NCBI GenBank assembly: GCA_002311745.1
Contig: DBZL01000065.1
Span: 1 to 41,532 of the forward strand
Source: Phycisphaerales bacterium UBA1161
Lineage (GTDB): Bacteria; Planctomycetota; Phycisphaerae; Tepidisphaerales; Tepidisphaeraceae
DNA length: 41,532 bases
Direction: 5' to 3'
Shown here: positions 7,847-16,980 of the stretch, one piece after another
Numbering within the stretch: position 1 is the first letter of the stretch
Layout: every line of letters begins with the position of its first letter
The notes under the pieces: generated by a model
The model's input: only the letters and a program-made list of their open reading frames with translations
The model's database searches: none
What the model was told of the DNA's origin: nothing
Program-made: the position numbers and the translations under genes

Positions 7847-8240
7847 ACGTGATCGGCATTTGAATGTCGGGATGCAGGCTTTTGTGAACGGGGCAGGTGT
7901 AGGCCGCGTGCTCCAATTTCTGCTTTTGCTCGGCGGTCAATATCACCGGCACGCTGACGGTGACGCCCAGGCGGGCGATGCGGCGCTCCACGTTCGGGGT
8001 CATCTCCTTGGTGACGATCACGGTTGAGCCCCTCAGATCCACATCCATTCGCCGCGCCTGGATGCCCATGATGGTCAGAATGCACGTGCCCAGGGCGGCG
8101 GCCACCAGGTCCGTCGGCGAAAAGACTTCGCCCTTGCCCTTGTTGTCCCTGGGCGCATCGGTCGTGATGGTCGCGCCCGAGGGCGCGTGCCGGGCGGTGC
8201 AATGCAGATCGCCTTCGTACTTGATTTGGATTTCTACCAT
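7833..8240 (-). CDS. OsmC-family peroxide-reducing protein
   Basis: This 135-aa protein has the OsmC/Ohr fold order. The N-terminal beta strands are followed by FSPTDLVAAALGTCILTIMG (about 41-60), with the first redox cysteine in the central helix. The second cysteine is in AAYTCPVHKSLHP (about 112-124). The two-cysteine arrangement supports thiol-dependent reduction of organic hydroperoxides, with dithiol partners supplied by the cell. CPVHKSL is typical of the general OsmC/YhfA-like group rather than strict Ohr. It is probably cytoplasmic. The gene faces the FMN reductase tail to tail, with a 14-base overlap. Confidence 0.88.
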   Translation of the reverse strand: MVEIQIKYEGDLHCTARHAPSGATITTDAPRDNKGKGEVFSPTDLVAAALGTCILTIMGIQARRMDVDLRGSTVIVTKEMTPNVERRIARLGVTVSVPVILTAEQKQKLEHAAYTCPVHKSLHPDIQMPITFNWA

Positions 8241-8440
8241 CTTTCACGCTCCCAAGAGCAAATCAGCAGGGACTTGTATAGAGCGACGATTCGACAGTCA
8301 ACTGGCGGCTATGTCAAGCATCGCTGCCCGCCTGGTGATTGCCGCTTAGCCCTCCTCCAATGCCTGCCGCTCGGATACGGCGGTAGTTGCCTTTGGTCCC
8401 GGATCGGTGTATTTCGAGCCGTGCTGCAACAGGCACTTAC

Positions 8441-9964
8441 ATGACAACCGCACAGATCCCCGCCCCCGCCGTCGGGTCCTGGTTTGCCGGGCGATACCGG
8501 TTGGCGGCCTGGGGGCTGATCCTGCTGGGCGTGGCCGTGCGCCTGCGGGTGTATCTGGCCGATCGCTCGCTGTGGCGTGACGAAGCGCCGCTGGCGCTGA
8601 GCCTCATGCGGCGAAATTTCGCCGGGCTGCTCAAGCCCCTGGTGAATCCGCGGGCGGCGCCCGTCGGGTTTCTGATGATCCAAAAGTTGGACATCACGCT
8701 GCTGGGCAGCAGCGAATACGCCTTGCGGCTTGCGCCGCTGCTGGCGTCGGTGATCGCCCTGGTGCTGTTTTGGCGGCTGTGCCGGAACCTGCTGGGCCCG
8801 CGCGCGGCGGTGATCGCCCTGGCGATCCTGGCGCTGAGTTACAGGCAATTTTATTTCGCGTCGGAAAGCAAGCAGTATTCCTTTGATGTTCTGGTTGGAG
8901 TGGGAGTGCTGACACTGGCCGTCGGCGCGCTGGGGCTTGGGCCGGCGGGGATCCATCCCACCAAACGCGGCTTGCTGGCGCTGGGTGCCGTTGGCGCGGC
9001 GGCGGTTTGGTGTTCTTATCCGTCGCTTTCCGTGCTGGCAGCGATTGCCGCCGCCACGGTATGGTTGCTGCCCGGATCGTCCAAGCAAACCATCGGGCGG
9101 TTGTGCCTGGTCGCCCTCGCGTGGGTGATCAGTTTTGGCCTGAATTATCTGCTGGTGTTGCATCGACTCAGCCACGACGACTACCTGCAGTCTTTCTGGT
9201 CGCAGGCCAACGCGTTCGCGCCGATTCCCCGATCGTTTTCGGCGATCACCTGGTATAAGAAGTCGCTGCTGGAGATATTCGAGGATCCGCTGGGGTTGGA
9301 TTTCGCGCAGATCGCGGCGCTGGCGTTCATTTGCGGCGCGGCCGTTTTATATCGGGAGCACAAGCCGGCGGTCATCCTGCTGCTGACGCCGATCGCGCTG
9401 GCGCTGGCGGCGGCGATGCTGCATCAATATCCCTTCAAGGGCCGCTTGATTCTTTTTATCACGCCGCTGCTGGCCGCGGTGATCGGCGCGGGGATGGACT
9501 GGCTGTTGCAGGGGCAGCGCCGCCTCGCGGGATGGGTGGCGCTGATCCTGCTGATGATCTCTCCAGTCACCATGACCGCCCGGTATCTGACGCATCCGCC
9601 GGCGAAGTACGATCAGCGCGGGGCGCTGGGGTACATCGCGTCGCACCGGCAGGAGCAGGACATTTGTTACCTCGATGAATACTGCGAGAGTGGTTTTGAG
9701 TATTACCAGAACCGTTTTGGACTGAACGGGGCGAAGGTAATCGTGGGGAAGCGAAACGTCGCGGGCTGGGACGATTATGCCGCCGACTTGTCCAAGCTGG
9801 CCGGGCATCGGGCCTGGGTGATCTTTGAGGACACTGCCGAGCATGGCGGCATGAACGAACAGCAGATGGCCCTGCACATCCTGGACGGCATGGGCCAACG
9901 AATCCTCGAGCCTGATCCACAACCCATGGGCGAATACGTCGCCTGTTACGACCTGCGGCGCTAG
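8441..9964 (+). CDS. GT39/PMT-like membrane glycosyltransferase
   Basis: This is a polytopic protein of 507 aa. The first external loop carries LWRDEAPLALSL, the Asp-Glu pair that PMT/ArnT-type (GT39/GT83-like) enzymes use for catalysis with lipid-phosphate-linked sugars. The block SESKQYSFDV follows in the next loop, as seen in related bacterial members. About ten further hydrophobic segments precede a soluble C-terminal part of about 110 residues (from YLTHPPAKYDQRGALGYI). I start at ATG 8441; a TTG at 8387 would add 18 unlikely residues. It is a paralogue of the gene at 12270-13772 (shared DEA and KQYS-D blocks, the same HPPxxYD turn into the C-terminal domain). The two bracket the surface protein at 10139. 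Confidence 0.8.
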   Translation: MTTAQIPAPAVGSWFAGRYRLAAWGLILLGVAVRLRVYLADRSLWRDEAPLALSLMRRNFAGLLKPLVNPRAAPVGFLMIQKLDITLLGSSEYALRLAPLLASVIALVLFWRLCRNLLGPRAAVIALAILALSYRQFYFASESKQYSFDVLVGVGVLTLAVGALGLGPAGIHPTKRGLLALGAVGAAAVWCSYPSLSVLAAIAAATVWLLPGSSKQTIGRLCLVALAWVISFGLNYLLVLHRLSHDDYLQSFWSQANAFAPIPRSFSAITWYKKSLLEIFEDPLGLDFAQIAALAFICGAAVLYREHKPAVILLLTPIALALAAAMLHQYPFKGRLILFITPLLAAVIGAGMDWLLQGQRRLAGWVALILLMISPVTMTARYLTHPPAKYDQRGALGYIASHRQEQDICYLDEYCESGFEYYQNRFGLNGAKVIVGKRNVAGWDDYAADLSKLAGHRAWVIFEDTAEHGGMNEQQMALHILDGMGQRILEPDPQPMGEYVACYDLRR

Positions 9965-10138
9965 CGCGGTCGATCAGAGTATTCAGACAGAGCGTAATCC
10001 CCTCCGGCGATTATGAGACGTGAAGTTGCGCCGCTTTTTCCAAGAAAATTCTTTATGTCGCCCTTACCAATACAGATAATCTCGATTTTCTAGTCCCTGC
10101 GATGCGACGGATCCGCGTGGGGCGTCGATGCGGATCAC

Positions 10139-12217
10139 ATGAAGCGTCGCAAACCACATTCAGCCAAAACGGGATTGGAAGTTCTCGAAGATCGCCGGCT
10201 GCTGTCCTCGGTGTCGTTGGCCAACGGCGTGTTGAGGCTGCAAGGCGATGCCAATCAGGCCAACACGTTTTACGTGCGTGGCGCCTCGTGGCAGCGGGTG
10301 TTCGGCATGGTCGGCGGCGACGGCCGCGTCGCCTACAACAGGCAGGTCGATCAGATCGTCGCCTACGTCGGCAACAAGACCGACACCGTCAACGTGAGCA
10401 AGAACGTGACCATGTCGGTGAAAGTCGTTTTGCCCGACGGCAGCGTGCAATGGCTCAAACCCGGCACAAGCCAGACGTTCAACGTCGCGGCAGCCAAAGC
10501 GCAGGCGTCCAACCCGCCCGCCTTGGCGGCTCCGCTGCCGACAAGCCCGGTGCTGCCGCCATCGCCGATGCCGGTGGCCAGCGGCTCAGCGCCGCAGGCC
10601 GTCATCACCATCACCGACGGCGCGACCTTACTGCCGGGACAGTCCGTCCACGTGCAGGCGCTGAACTCGGTGCTGGGCAGCGGCGACGCGCTCAACAGCA
10701 AATTCCAGTGGAATTTCGGCGATCCCGGCTCGGCGTACAACGCGCTGGTCGGCTACAACGCCGCCCACGCCTATGACAAGGCGGGCGTGTACAGCGTCAG
10801 CCTGACCATCACCAACCCCGACGGCCAAACGTCCACGGCCACCGCGTCGGTGACCGTCCAGAGCGATTCGCGCACGACGATCTACGTGGCGGCCAACGGC
10901 AACGACGCCAACAGCGGCCTCTCGCCCGATGCGCCCATCCAGAGCATCGCGCGCGTCCAGCAGCTTCTGAGCAGCAACCTGCGCGTGCTGTTCCGCGACG
11001 GCGATACGTTCGCGACCGCCGGCGGCATCTGCGTCAAGGGTTTTCAGAACGTCGGCATCGGATCGTACGGCCAGGGCGCCAAGCCGGTGCTGATGTACAA
11101 CGGTCCGCAACAGTCGGCCAGTCTCATCACCGCGCAGGCGGGCACGGAGGGCCTGAGCGTTCAGGGGCTGACTTTCGATTCGATTTACACCGACCCGAAC
11201 TCCACCGCGCCGCTGCCCGACGCCTTCCACCTGCAGGGCAGCAACCTGACGGTGCGCAACAACGTTTTCCTGAACGTGTCGTATGGAGCCAACCTGGAGT
11301 TGGCGCCCACCAACGTGCTGATTCAGGACAACACCGCGCCCAGCCTGACCGGCCTGCGCGCGTATTTCGTGTGGGTGCAGGGCAGCGACATCACGATCCT
11401 GGGCAACACCGTCGCCAACTCCACGGGCGAAAGCCTCATCCGCATCGGCGGCGCCGATCGCGTGCTGATCGAGGACAACACGCTGTCCAACGTCGGCGGC
11501 GACGTCTCAGGCGTCAGCCAGGACAGCGCCAAGGCCGCCATCGCCATCCAGAAGGGCAGCTACGCCTACGTGGACAACAACACCATCCTCAGCGGGCCCA
11601 TCGGCGTCGGACCGCTGGCCACCAGCAACTCCGATCCCAACGGCAAATTCAATTACTGCGTCTTTGATTCCAACAATGTCTGGGCCGCCGTGCTGATTCA
11701 GCCCGGCGCCCACCACACCATGGCGCGGAACAACGTCGTCCACGAAAACGGCGCGGGCGGGTTCATCATCAACGCCCAAGAACCTATTTTTGGCTGGCAA
11801 GCCCAGGACGTCCACATCGTCCACAACGCCGTGATCGATTCTTCGGCCTTTGGGGGATTTCTGTCGATCAACTGCGGCGAGGCGCAGGGCGTCGTCGTGG
11901 ATTACAACCTTTTGGTGGCGCCCAATATGATTACGGGCAACGGCACCGCGATCATCTCGGTGTCGGACAACAATCTGAGCAGCTTCAGCGAGATCAAGGA
12001 CAACGCCTGGCCGGTGCCGCAGGTGTACGGCTGGGCCCAGGGCGGGTATTTCTACGTGGCCTCCGCTCCGGGCGTTCAGGCCGGGTATCTGACCCCGGCC
12101 GAGTGGGCCGCCACCGGCTTGCCCACGGGCGATGTCTACGAAAACGTCACCCTCGGCAACGGCTTCTCCATCGTCGCCGGCGATTTCACCGCCGGGTCGT
12201 CTTTGACGGCGTCATGA
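10139..12217 (+). CDS. LEPR-XLL-type surface protein with PKD and beta-helix domains
   Basis: This is a 692-aa extracellular protein. Residues about 13-24 read LEVLEDRRLLSS, a variant of the planctomycete LEPR-XLL N-terminal motif that marks many secreted or cell-surface proteins in this phylum and stands in for an obvious signal peptide. A beta-rich stretch (25-115) and a Pro/Ala linker (about 122-145) precede a PKD domain (about 148-242; FQWNFGDPGS ... AHAYDKAGVYSVSLTITNPDG). From about residue 244, IYVAANGNDANSGLSPDAPI starts a right-handed parallel beta-helix, with recurring NNVFLN, DNT and GNTV turns like those in pectate-lyase-type or DUF1565 proteins. It may bind or cleave polysaccharide, but catalytic residues could not be assigned. 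It is flanked by two paralogous membrane glycosyltransferases, which may glycosylate it. Confidence 0.85.
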   Translation: MKRRKPHSAKTGLEVLEDRRLLSSVSLANGVLRLQGDANQANTFYVRGASWQRVFGMVGGDGRVAYNRQVDQIVAYVGNKTDTVNVSKNVTMSVKVVLPDGSVQWLKPGTSQTFNVAAAKAQASNPPALAAPLPTSPVLPPSPMPVASGSAPQAVITITDGATLLPGQSVHVQALNSVLGSGDALNSKFQWNFGDPGSAYNALVGYNAAHAYDKAGVYSVSLTITNPDGQTSTATASVTVQSDSRTTIYVAANGNDANSGLSPDAPIQSIARVQQLLSSNLRVLFRDGDTFATAGGICVKGFQNVGIGSYGQGAKPVLMYNGPQQSASLITAQAGTEGLSVQGLTFDSIYTDPNSTAPLPDAFHLQGSNLTVRNNVFLNVSYGANLELAPTNVLIQDNTAPSLTGLRAYFVWVQGSDITILGNTVANSTGESLIRIGGADRVLIEDNTLSNVGGDVSGVSQDSAKAAIAIQKGSYAYVDNNTILSGPIGVGPLATSNSDPNGKFNYCVFDSNNVWAAVLIQPGAHHTMARNNVVHENGAGGFIINAQEPIFGWQAQDVHIVHNAVIDSSAFGGFLSINCGEAQGVVVDYNLLVAPNMITGNGTAIISVSDNNLSSFSEIKDNAWPVPQVYGWAQGGYFYVASAPGVQAGYLTPAEWAATGLPTGDVYENVTLGNGFSIVAGDFTAGSSLTAS

Positions 12218-12222
12218 AAACA

Positions 12223-12240
12223 CGCGTCGCAAGCGACGCG
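12223..12240. terminator. Perfect short palindrome after the surface protein
   Basis: CGCGTCGC and GCGACGCG form 8-base arms with a two-base AA centre, five bases after the stop codon. There is no T-run, so a classical intrinsic terminator is doubtful. It may instead be an interspersed hairpin element or an attenuator before the second glycosyltransferase. Confidence 0.35.
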
Positions 12241-12269
12241 GCTAAACGGCTGCGGTATCCTGTCTTGTT

Positions 12270-13772
12270 ATGCTCCAACGCGTCTGCCCGCGCGTGGCGG
12301 ACCATCCCGCCACGCCATGGGTTCTGGTCGTCATCGGGTTTTGCCTGCGGCTGCGCCGGTATCTCCAGGTCCGCGGCGTCATGCACGATGAGGCCCTGCT
12401 GGCCTTCAATGTCCTAACCAAAAACGCCCGCCAACTGCTCCATCCTCTGGCCCTGGGCAACCAGGTCTCGCCGGTGGGATTCGTTCTGGCGCAAAAAGCC
12501 GTGACGACGCTCCTGGGCGGCGGCGAATGGGTTCTGCGATTGATCCCTTTTCTGGCGGCGATCGCAGCCCTGCCGCTGTTTTTCGCCCTGGCGCGGAAAA
12601 TTCTGCCGCGTCCGGCGGCTCTGCTGGCCCTGGCGTGGTTTGCCCTGGCCGAGCCGCTGGTCCGATACGCAGCCGAGGGCAAACAGTATTCCACGGACGT
12701 GCTCTGCACGATCGTCGTCCTTCTCCTGTTCCTTGGCGCGGACGGCGTCGCCGATGTGTTGATTCTGGCCGTCACGGGCGCGGTACTCATCTGGTTTTCA
12801 CACCCCATCGTGTTTGTGCTGGGCGGCATCGGCCTTGGCCTGGGCTTTGCCCATCTGCGCCGCAAAGACCGGCGAGCTCTTGCGGCCGACGCGGCGATGA
12901 TCGTCCTATGGCTGGCCAGTTTCGCGGCCAATTATTTTCTCATCACCCGCCATTACGCCCAAAACCATTACCTCAATCAGTGGTGGTCCGAGCAGAACGC
13001 CTTTGCGCCCGTGTTGATCCGCTCGGCGAGCCAATTGCTGTGGTATCCCAAGGCTTTGGCCGGGGCGTTTGAATACCCGGTGGGCTTGGCGCCGGCACTG
13101 AATCCCAAAGCCGCGTGGATCGCGTGGGTGGCGGCGGGCGGGTTTCTGGTCGGCTGCGGCCTGCTGGTTTTCCGCGCCGGCCGGGCATTGGCAACCGTGG
13201 CCGGGGCGCTGCTGCTGTGCCTGCTGGCCTCCGCCCTGCACAAATATCCGTTCAGTGACCGTCTGCTGCTATTTGCCATGCCGCTGCTGGTGATACCCCT
13301 GGCCCTGGCCGTCGGCAGCATCCCGCGATTGGCGCCCAGAATCGCTCTTGTCGCGATTCTGTTTGTCTACCCGGTCTATCTGCAGGCCAAGTACGCGCTG
13401 CATCCGCCGGTCTGGTACGACCTCAAGCCCGCGTTGCGGTACGTGCAAGCGCATTGGCACAGCGGCGACGCGCTCTATTTGCACTGGGGTTCGGACGCAC
13501 TGGGCCACTATTACCTGAGCACGCAGCCGCGGTGTGCCATCGCGGATGCCCAACCGATCACCGGCGTTTTTGAACCCGAGGCCGGTTATCGCCAGGCGCA
13601 TTACGCGCAGGACCTGCTTTCGCTTGCGGGGCGACCCCGCGCCTGGATCGTCTTTTCCATGGACCCGCACCACGAGCGGGCGATCTTCGAGCAGATTCTG
13701 GAAAATCGCGGCCGACGGCTGGACGTGTACGTTTATCCCGGCGGGGCGGCGGAACTGTACGACTTGCGGTAA
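12270..13772 (+). CDS. GT39/PMT-like membrane glycosyltransferase, second copy
   Basis: This is a 500-aa polytopic protein paralogous to the one at 8441-9964. It keeps the catalytic acidic pair in VMHDEALLAFNVL (about 37-49), the EGKQYSTDV block (about 135-143) and a soluble C-terminal tail beginning near LHPPVWYDLKPALRYV. Both copies also share SVGF/SPVGF before the second span and HYxQNHYLNQWW/DDYLQSFW at equivalent places. It is predicted to use a polyprenyl-phosphate sugar donor at the outer membrane-facing side of the inner membrane. It starts 52 bases after the surface-protein gene, so co-transcription is plausible. Its last 40 bases overlap the convergent ABC permease gene. Confidence 0.8.
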   Translation: MLQRVCPRVADHPATPWVLVVIGFCLRLRRYLQVRGVMHDEALLAFNVLTKNARQLLHPLALGNQVSPVGFVLAQKAVTTLLGGGEWVLRLIPFLAAIAALPLFFALARKILPRPAALLALAWFALAEPLVRYAAEGKQYSTDVLCTIVVLLLFLGADGVADVLILAVTGAVLIWFSHPIVFVLGGIGLGLGFAHLRRKDRRALAADAAMIVLWLASFAANYFLITRHYAQNHYLNQWWSEQNAFAPVLIRSASQLLWYPKALAGAFEYPVGLAPALNPKAAWIAWVAAGGFLVGCGLLVFRAGRALATVAGALLLCLLASALHKYPFSDRLLLFAMPLLVIPLALAVGSIPRLAPRIALVAILFVYPVYLQAKYALHPPVWYDLKPALRYVQAHWHSGDALYLHWGSDALGHYYLSTQPRCAIADAQPITGVFEPEAGYRQAHYAQDLLSLAGRPRAWIVFSMDPHHERAIFEQILENRGRRLDVYVYPGGAAELYDLR

Positions 13773-14566
13773 ACGTAGGCGATCAGGAATTCCAGAAACA
13801 GGACCAGGGTTATCGCCGGCCCGGGCAGAATGAAGCTCCAGGCTCGGGTGATGCACAGCCCGAGCAGCGCCGCCGCCACGGCGGATAGGATCGACGCCGT
13901 CATGACGGTCCGCATCTTCCGGCTGACGGCTAATCCCGTGGCGCCCGGCAGCACCAGCAGGGCCGGCACCAGCAGGTTTCCCGCCAGGCGCATGCCGATC
14001 ACGATCACCAAGCCCACCAGCAGGATCAGCAGATAATGCACCAGTCCCACGGGCACGCCGCTCACCTGGGCCAGTTCCGGATCAAAGCAATACAGCACGA
14101 TTTGTCGGCCCAAAAGCAGGACGGTCAGCACCACGGCGGCGCAGATCGTCGCGGCCAGGATGGCGCTGTGGGCCGAGGTGCGCAGGTCGCCCAGGAGGTA
14201 TTGTTCCCAGCCGGCGCTGGTGCCGCGGCCCAGGCGCGCGTGGATGCCGAAGGCGATGAATCCCCAGGCCAGGGTGGCGGCGACGAAAATCCCGATGGCC
14301 GCATCGCCGCTGACCTGCCGTCGCCGGCTGATCGCCGCCACCGCCACCGCCGTCGCCAGGCAAAACGCCGTGGCGATCAGGTAGATCGCCGTGGCGTTGT
14401 TCAGCGCGGGCAGGGCGATGGACAAGAGCAGCGCCGTCCCCACGCCGCCGAAGCCGGCATGGCTGATCCCGTCGCCCAGATACGCCCATTTGCGCAGCAC
14501 GACGAACACGGACAGCACCGCCGCCGCGATTCCCACCGCCACCGATGCCAATGCCGCGTGCCACAT
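13733..14566 (-). CDS. Zinc/manganese-type ABC transporter permease (ABC-3 family)
   Basis: This is a 277-aa integral membrane protein with about eight to nine spans. The N-terminal LRKWAYLGDGISHAGFGGVG (about 27-46) is the signature of ZnuB/MntB/TroC permeases. Later RLAGNLLVPALLVLPGATG (about 208-226) matches their conserved loop that contacts the ATPase. It would import a divalent metal (Zn, Mn or Fe) across the inner membrane together with the ATPase encoded three bases upstream. No substrate-binding lipoprotein of the ZnuA type is present nearby. It overlaps the 3' end of the glycosyltransferase on the other strand by 40 bases. Confidence 0.9.
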   Translation of the reverse strand: MWHAALASVAVGIAAAVLSVFVVLRKWAYLGDGISHAGFGGVGTALLLSIALPALNNATAIYLIATAFCLATAVAVAAISRRRQVSGDAAIGIFVAATLAWGFIAFGIHARLGRGTSAGWEQYLLGDLRTSAHSAILAATICAAVVLTVLLLGRQIVLYCFDPELAQVSGVPVGLVHYLLILLVGLVIVIGMRLAGNLLVPALLVLPGATGLAVSRKMRTVMTASILSAVAAALLGLCITRAWSFILPGPAITLVLFLEFLIAYVYRKSYSSAAPPG

Positions 14567-14569
14567 GGG

Positions 14570-15340
14570 TCAATGAGTTTCCTGTCTTAGCTCCGGCACA
14601 TCCGCGCCGAACATTTCCCGCGCCAGCTCCTGCGGGAGATTGCCCGGGACGTCATGATAATGCAGCGTCACGTTCAAACAGGCCAGGCGGTCGCACACGG
14701 CCGCCACCGTACGCAAATCGTGACTGACCAGCACCACCGTCAAGCCCAACGATTGCTTGAGGTCGCTTAGAAACTGCATGAACTGATCCTGGCCGGCGCG
14801 GTCGATGCCCGTGGTGGGCTCATCGAGCAGCAGCAGTTTGGGCCGTGCGGCCAGGGCGCGGGCGATGTACACGCGCTGCAAATGCCCGCCCGAGAGCGTT
14901 CCCACGGGCGCCTCGGCCAGCTCGTCCACGCCGGTCTTGCCCAGCAGCCACTCGACGTGCTGCAAATCCTCGGGTGATTCGCGGCCCAGCAGCCCGGTCT
15001 TGCCCGCCAGGCCCAGGCGCACCAATTGCCGCACGCTGATGGGGAAATTTTCCGGCACGGGCGGCGACTGCGGCAGATACCCCATCACATCCCCGCGTCG
15101 CACGGCCTGGGGCGGCGGCACAGAGTCCACCGCGATGGTTCCCCGCGTGGGCTGAAGCAGCCCCAGCAGCAGCTTGATCAGCGTCGTCTTGCCTCCGCCG
15201 TTGGGACCGATCACGCCCAGCGTGATGCCGGGATGCACCGACATGCTGATCTGCTTGAGCACCAGCCGCGACCCGTACGCGAAATCCAGGTTGGAAATTT
15301 CGATGATGGAATCGGACACGGAGGCGCCGGCGTTTTTCAT
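14570..15340 (-). CDS. Metal ABC transporter ATP-binding protein (ZnuC-like)
   Basis: This 256-aa ABC ATPase has Walker A GPNGGGKTT (45-53), the Q-loop in GYLPQSPPVPENFPISV, the signature LSGGHLQRV (149-157), Walker B LLLLDEP (169-175) and the switch histidine in VLVSHDLRTVA. The GPNGGGKTT and GYLPQ variants are common in the zinc/manganese (ABC-3) subgroup. It powers the permease encoded immediately downstream. The gene begins 14 bases after the sugar isomerase gene, so isomerase, ATPase and permease probably form one transcript. Confidence 0.92.
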   Translation of the reverse strand: MKNAGASVSDSIIEISNLDFAYGSRLVLKQISMSVHPGITLGVIGPNGGGKTTLIKLLLGLLQPTRGTIAVDSVPPPQAVRRGDVMGYLPQSPPVPENFPISVRQLVRLGLAGKTGLLGRESPEDLQHVEWLLGKTGVDELAEAPVGTLSGGHLQRVYIARALAARPKLLLLDEPTTGIDRAGQDQFMQFLSDLKQSLGLTVVLVSHDLRTVAAVCDRLACLNVTLHYHDVPGNLPQELAREMFGADVPELRQETH

Positions 15341-15354
15341 TCAGCGATCAGCGT

Positions 15355-15933
15355 TCATGGTGTATTTTCCGCCCACCGGTCCACGATTTCGCACAGCAGG
15401 TGGACGATCATGACGTGCATTTCCTGGACTTCGTTGGCGGTGGCGGCGGCGGGGACGATCAGGCAATGATCGGCCTGTCCGGCGATCTTGCCTCCGCCGC
15501 GGCCCAAAAGGGCGACGGTGACGGCGGACTTCTGCCGGGCGGCCTGCAGGCCCTTCAGCACGTTGGGGGATTTTCCGGAAGTGCTCAGGCCGATGACCAC
15601 GTCGCCGGGATTGGCCAGGGCCAGGACCTGGCGGGCGAAGATTTCGTCGAAGCCGTAATCGTTGGCGATGCACGTCAGGGCGGTGCCGTCGGCCGTCAGC
15701 GACAGCGCCGGCAGCGGCCGCCGCTGGCGTTGGAAGCGGCCGATCATCTCCTCGGCCAGGTGCTGGGCGTCGGCGGCGCTGCCGCCGTTGCCGAAGGTGA
15801 GCACCTTTTTCCCCGCCGCGAGGGCATCGCAAAGAACCTGTCCCACCTGCGCGATCTTGGGGCCAAGCTCATCGGCCACGCGCATCGCCGTGGCCGCGTG
15901 CGTCTGAATGTAGGATTTGATCCAATCGGCCAT
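15355..15933 (-). CDS. gmhA: Phosphoheptose isomerase-like SIS protein
   Basis: This protein of about 192 aa has one SIS domain. FGNGGSAADAQHLAEEMIGRF (from about residue 47) carries the phosphosugar loop and the catalytic glutamate region of GmhA, while LSTSGKSPNVLKGLQ is the second phosphate-binding loop. The tail ANEVQEMHVMIVHLLCEIVD keeps the Q and H positions of GmhA's zinc and active site. It should convert sedoheptulose 7-phosphate to D-glycero-D-manno-heptose 7-phosphate for LPS or surface glycans. The related DiaA family lacks some of these residues. ATG 15933 is preferred over an upstream frame extension. It lies first in a run with the metal ABC genes, which is notable because GmhA enzymes bind zinc. 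Confidence 0.82.
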   Translation of the reverse strand: MADWIKSYIQTHAATAMRVADELGPKIAQVGQVLCDALAAGKKVLTFGNGGSAADAQHLAEEMIGRFQRQRRPLPALSLTADGTALTCIANDYGFDEIFARQVLALANPGDVVIGLSTSGKSPNVLKGLQAARQKSAVTVALLGRGGGKIAGQADHCLIVPAAATANEVQEMHVMIVHLLCEIVDRWAENTP

Positions 15934-15986
15934 ACGCGCAACCCGCAACTAGCAACCAGCAACTCGGATGTTAAGATCAGCAACGC

Positions 15987-16970
15987 ATGATCTCCATTGT
16001 TGTGCCCATTTTCAACGAGCAGGAGACACTAAACGCTCTGCGGCAGCGCATCGCGGCGGCGATGGATCAGACGGGCCAAGATTGGGAAATGGTCATGGTG
16101 GACGATGGCAGCGTCGATGATTCGGCCCGGATTTTACGGCAGTTTCACGAGCAGGACCCGCGGATCAAGATCGTGACGCTGTCGCGCAATTTCGGGCATC
16201 AGCCGGCCATCACCGCCGGGATTCATCACGCCGCGGGCGATGGCGTGGTGCTGATTGACGGCGACTTGCAGGACCCGCCGGAACTCATTCCCGAAATGAT
16301 CCGCAAATGGCGGGAGGGATTCCATGTCGTGCTGGGCCAGCGCAACAGCCGCGTTGAACGGGGAACGCGCGGCTTGGGGTTTCGCCTGTTTTATCCCCTG
16401 CTGCGTTACATGAGCGATCTTCCCGGCGCGCCGGATGCGGGGATCTTCGGGTTGATGGACCGCGCCGTCGTGGAGGAAATCAAGAAGTTGCCGGAGCGCA
16501 ACCGCTTCATTCCGGGCTTGCGGAGCTGGCTGGGATTTGCTCAGGCCAGCGTGCTCTACGACCGCGCCGACCGGGCCGCCGGCAAGCCGAAGCAGACCTT
16601 CTCGCGGCTGATCCGCTACGCCGCCGACGCCATGATCAGCTTCAGCTACAAGCCCCTGCGCGCGGCCATGTGGCTGGGCTTCGCGGCCTCCGCGGTCGCG
16701 TTCATTTTGGCGGTTTTTTATCTGGTGACTTTCTTCGCGTTTCGCAAGCAGGCTGGGTCGGGATTCACCACGCTGATTTTATCCATGCTTTTTCTGGGCG
16801 GCGTGCAACTGATCGCCATCGGCATCCTGGGCGAATACATCGGACGGATTTATGAAGAGGTGAAACAGCGCCCGCTGTACATCGTGCGTCAGCGCCTGGG
16901 ATTCGACCCACCCGGGCAAACGAAGAAGCCCGCGGATGAACAATCGCGGGCTTCAATGTTGCCTTCCTGA
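15987..16970 (+). CDS. GT2 glycosyltransferase (DPM1/GtrB-like)
   Basis: This 327-aa protein has an N-terminal GT-A domain with VVPIFNEQETL, the acidic MVDDGSVDDS and the metal-binding DGDLQDPPELIPEM (about 92-105). RNFGHQPAITAGIHHAAGD lies between them. Two membrane helices (about 231-253 and 265-287) close the protein, as in GtrB and ArnC-type polyisoprenyl-phosphate glycosyltransferases. It should charge polyprenyl phosphate with a sugar on the cytoplasmic side, making exactly the type of donor used by the GT39- and GT87-like enzymes elsewhere in the window. It is transcribed divergently from the gmhA-like gene and meets the Tyr-rich gene tail to tail, with a 10-base gap. Confidence 0.9.
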   Translation: MISIVVPIFNEQETLNALRQRIAAAMDQTGQDWEMVMVDDGSVDDSARILRQFHEQDPRIKIVTLSRNFGHQPAITAGIHHAAGDGVVLIDGDLQDPPELIPEMIRKWREGFHVVLGQRNSRVERGTRGLGFRLFYPLLRYMSDLPGAPDAGIFGLMDRAVVEEIKKLPERNRFIPGLRSWLGFAQASVLYDRADRAAGKPKQTFSRLIRYAADAMISFSYKPLRAAMWLGFAASAVAFILAVFYLVTFFAFRKQAGSGFTTLILSMLFLGGVQLIAIGILGEYIGRIYEEVKQRPLYIVRQRLGFDPPGQTKKPADEQSRASMLPS

Positions 16971-16980
16971 TTCCGGCGCA

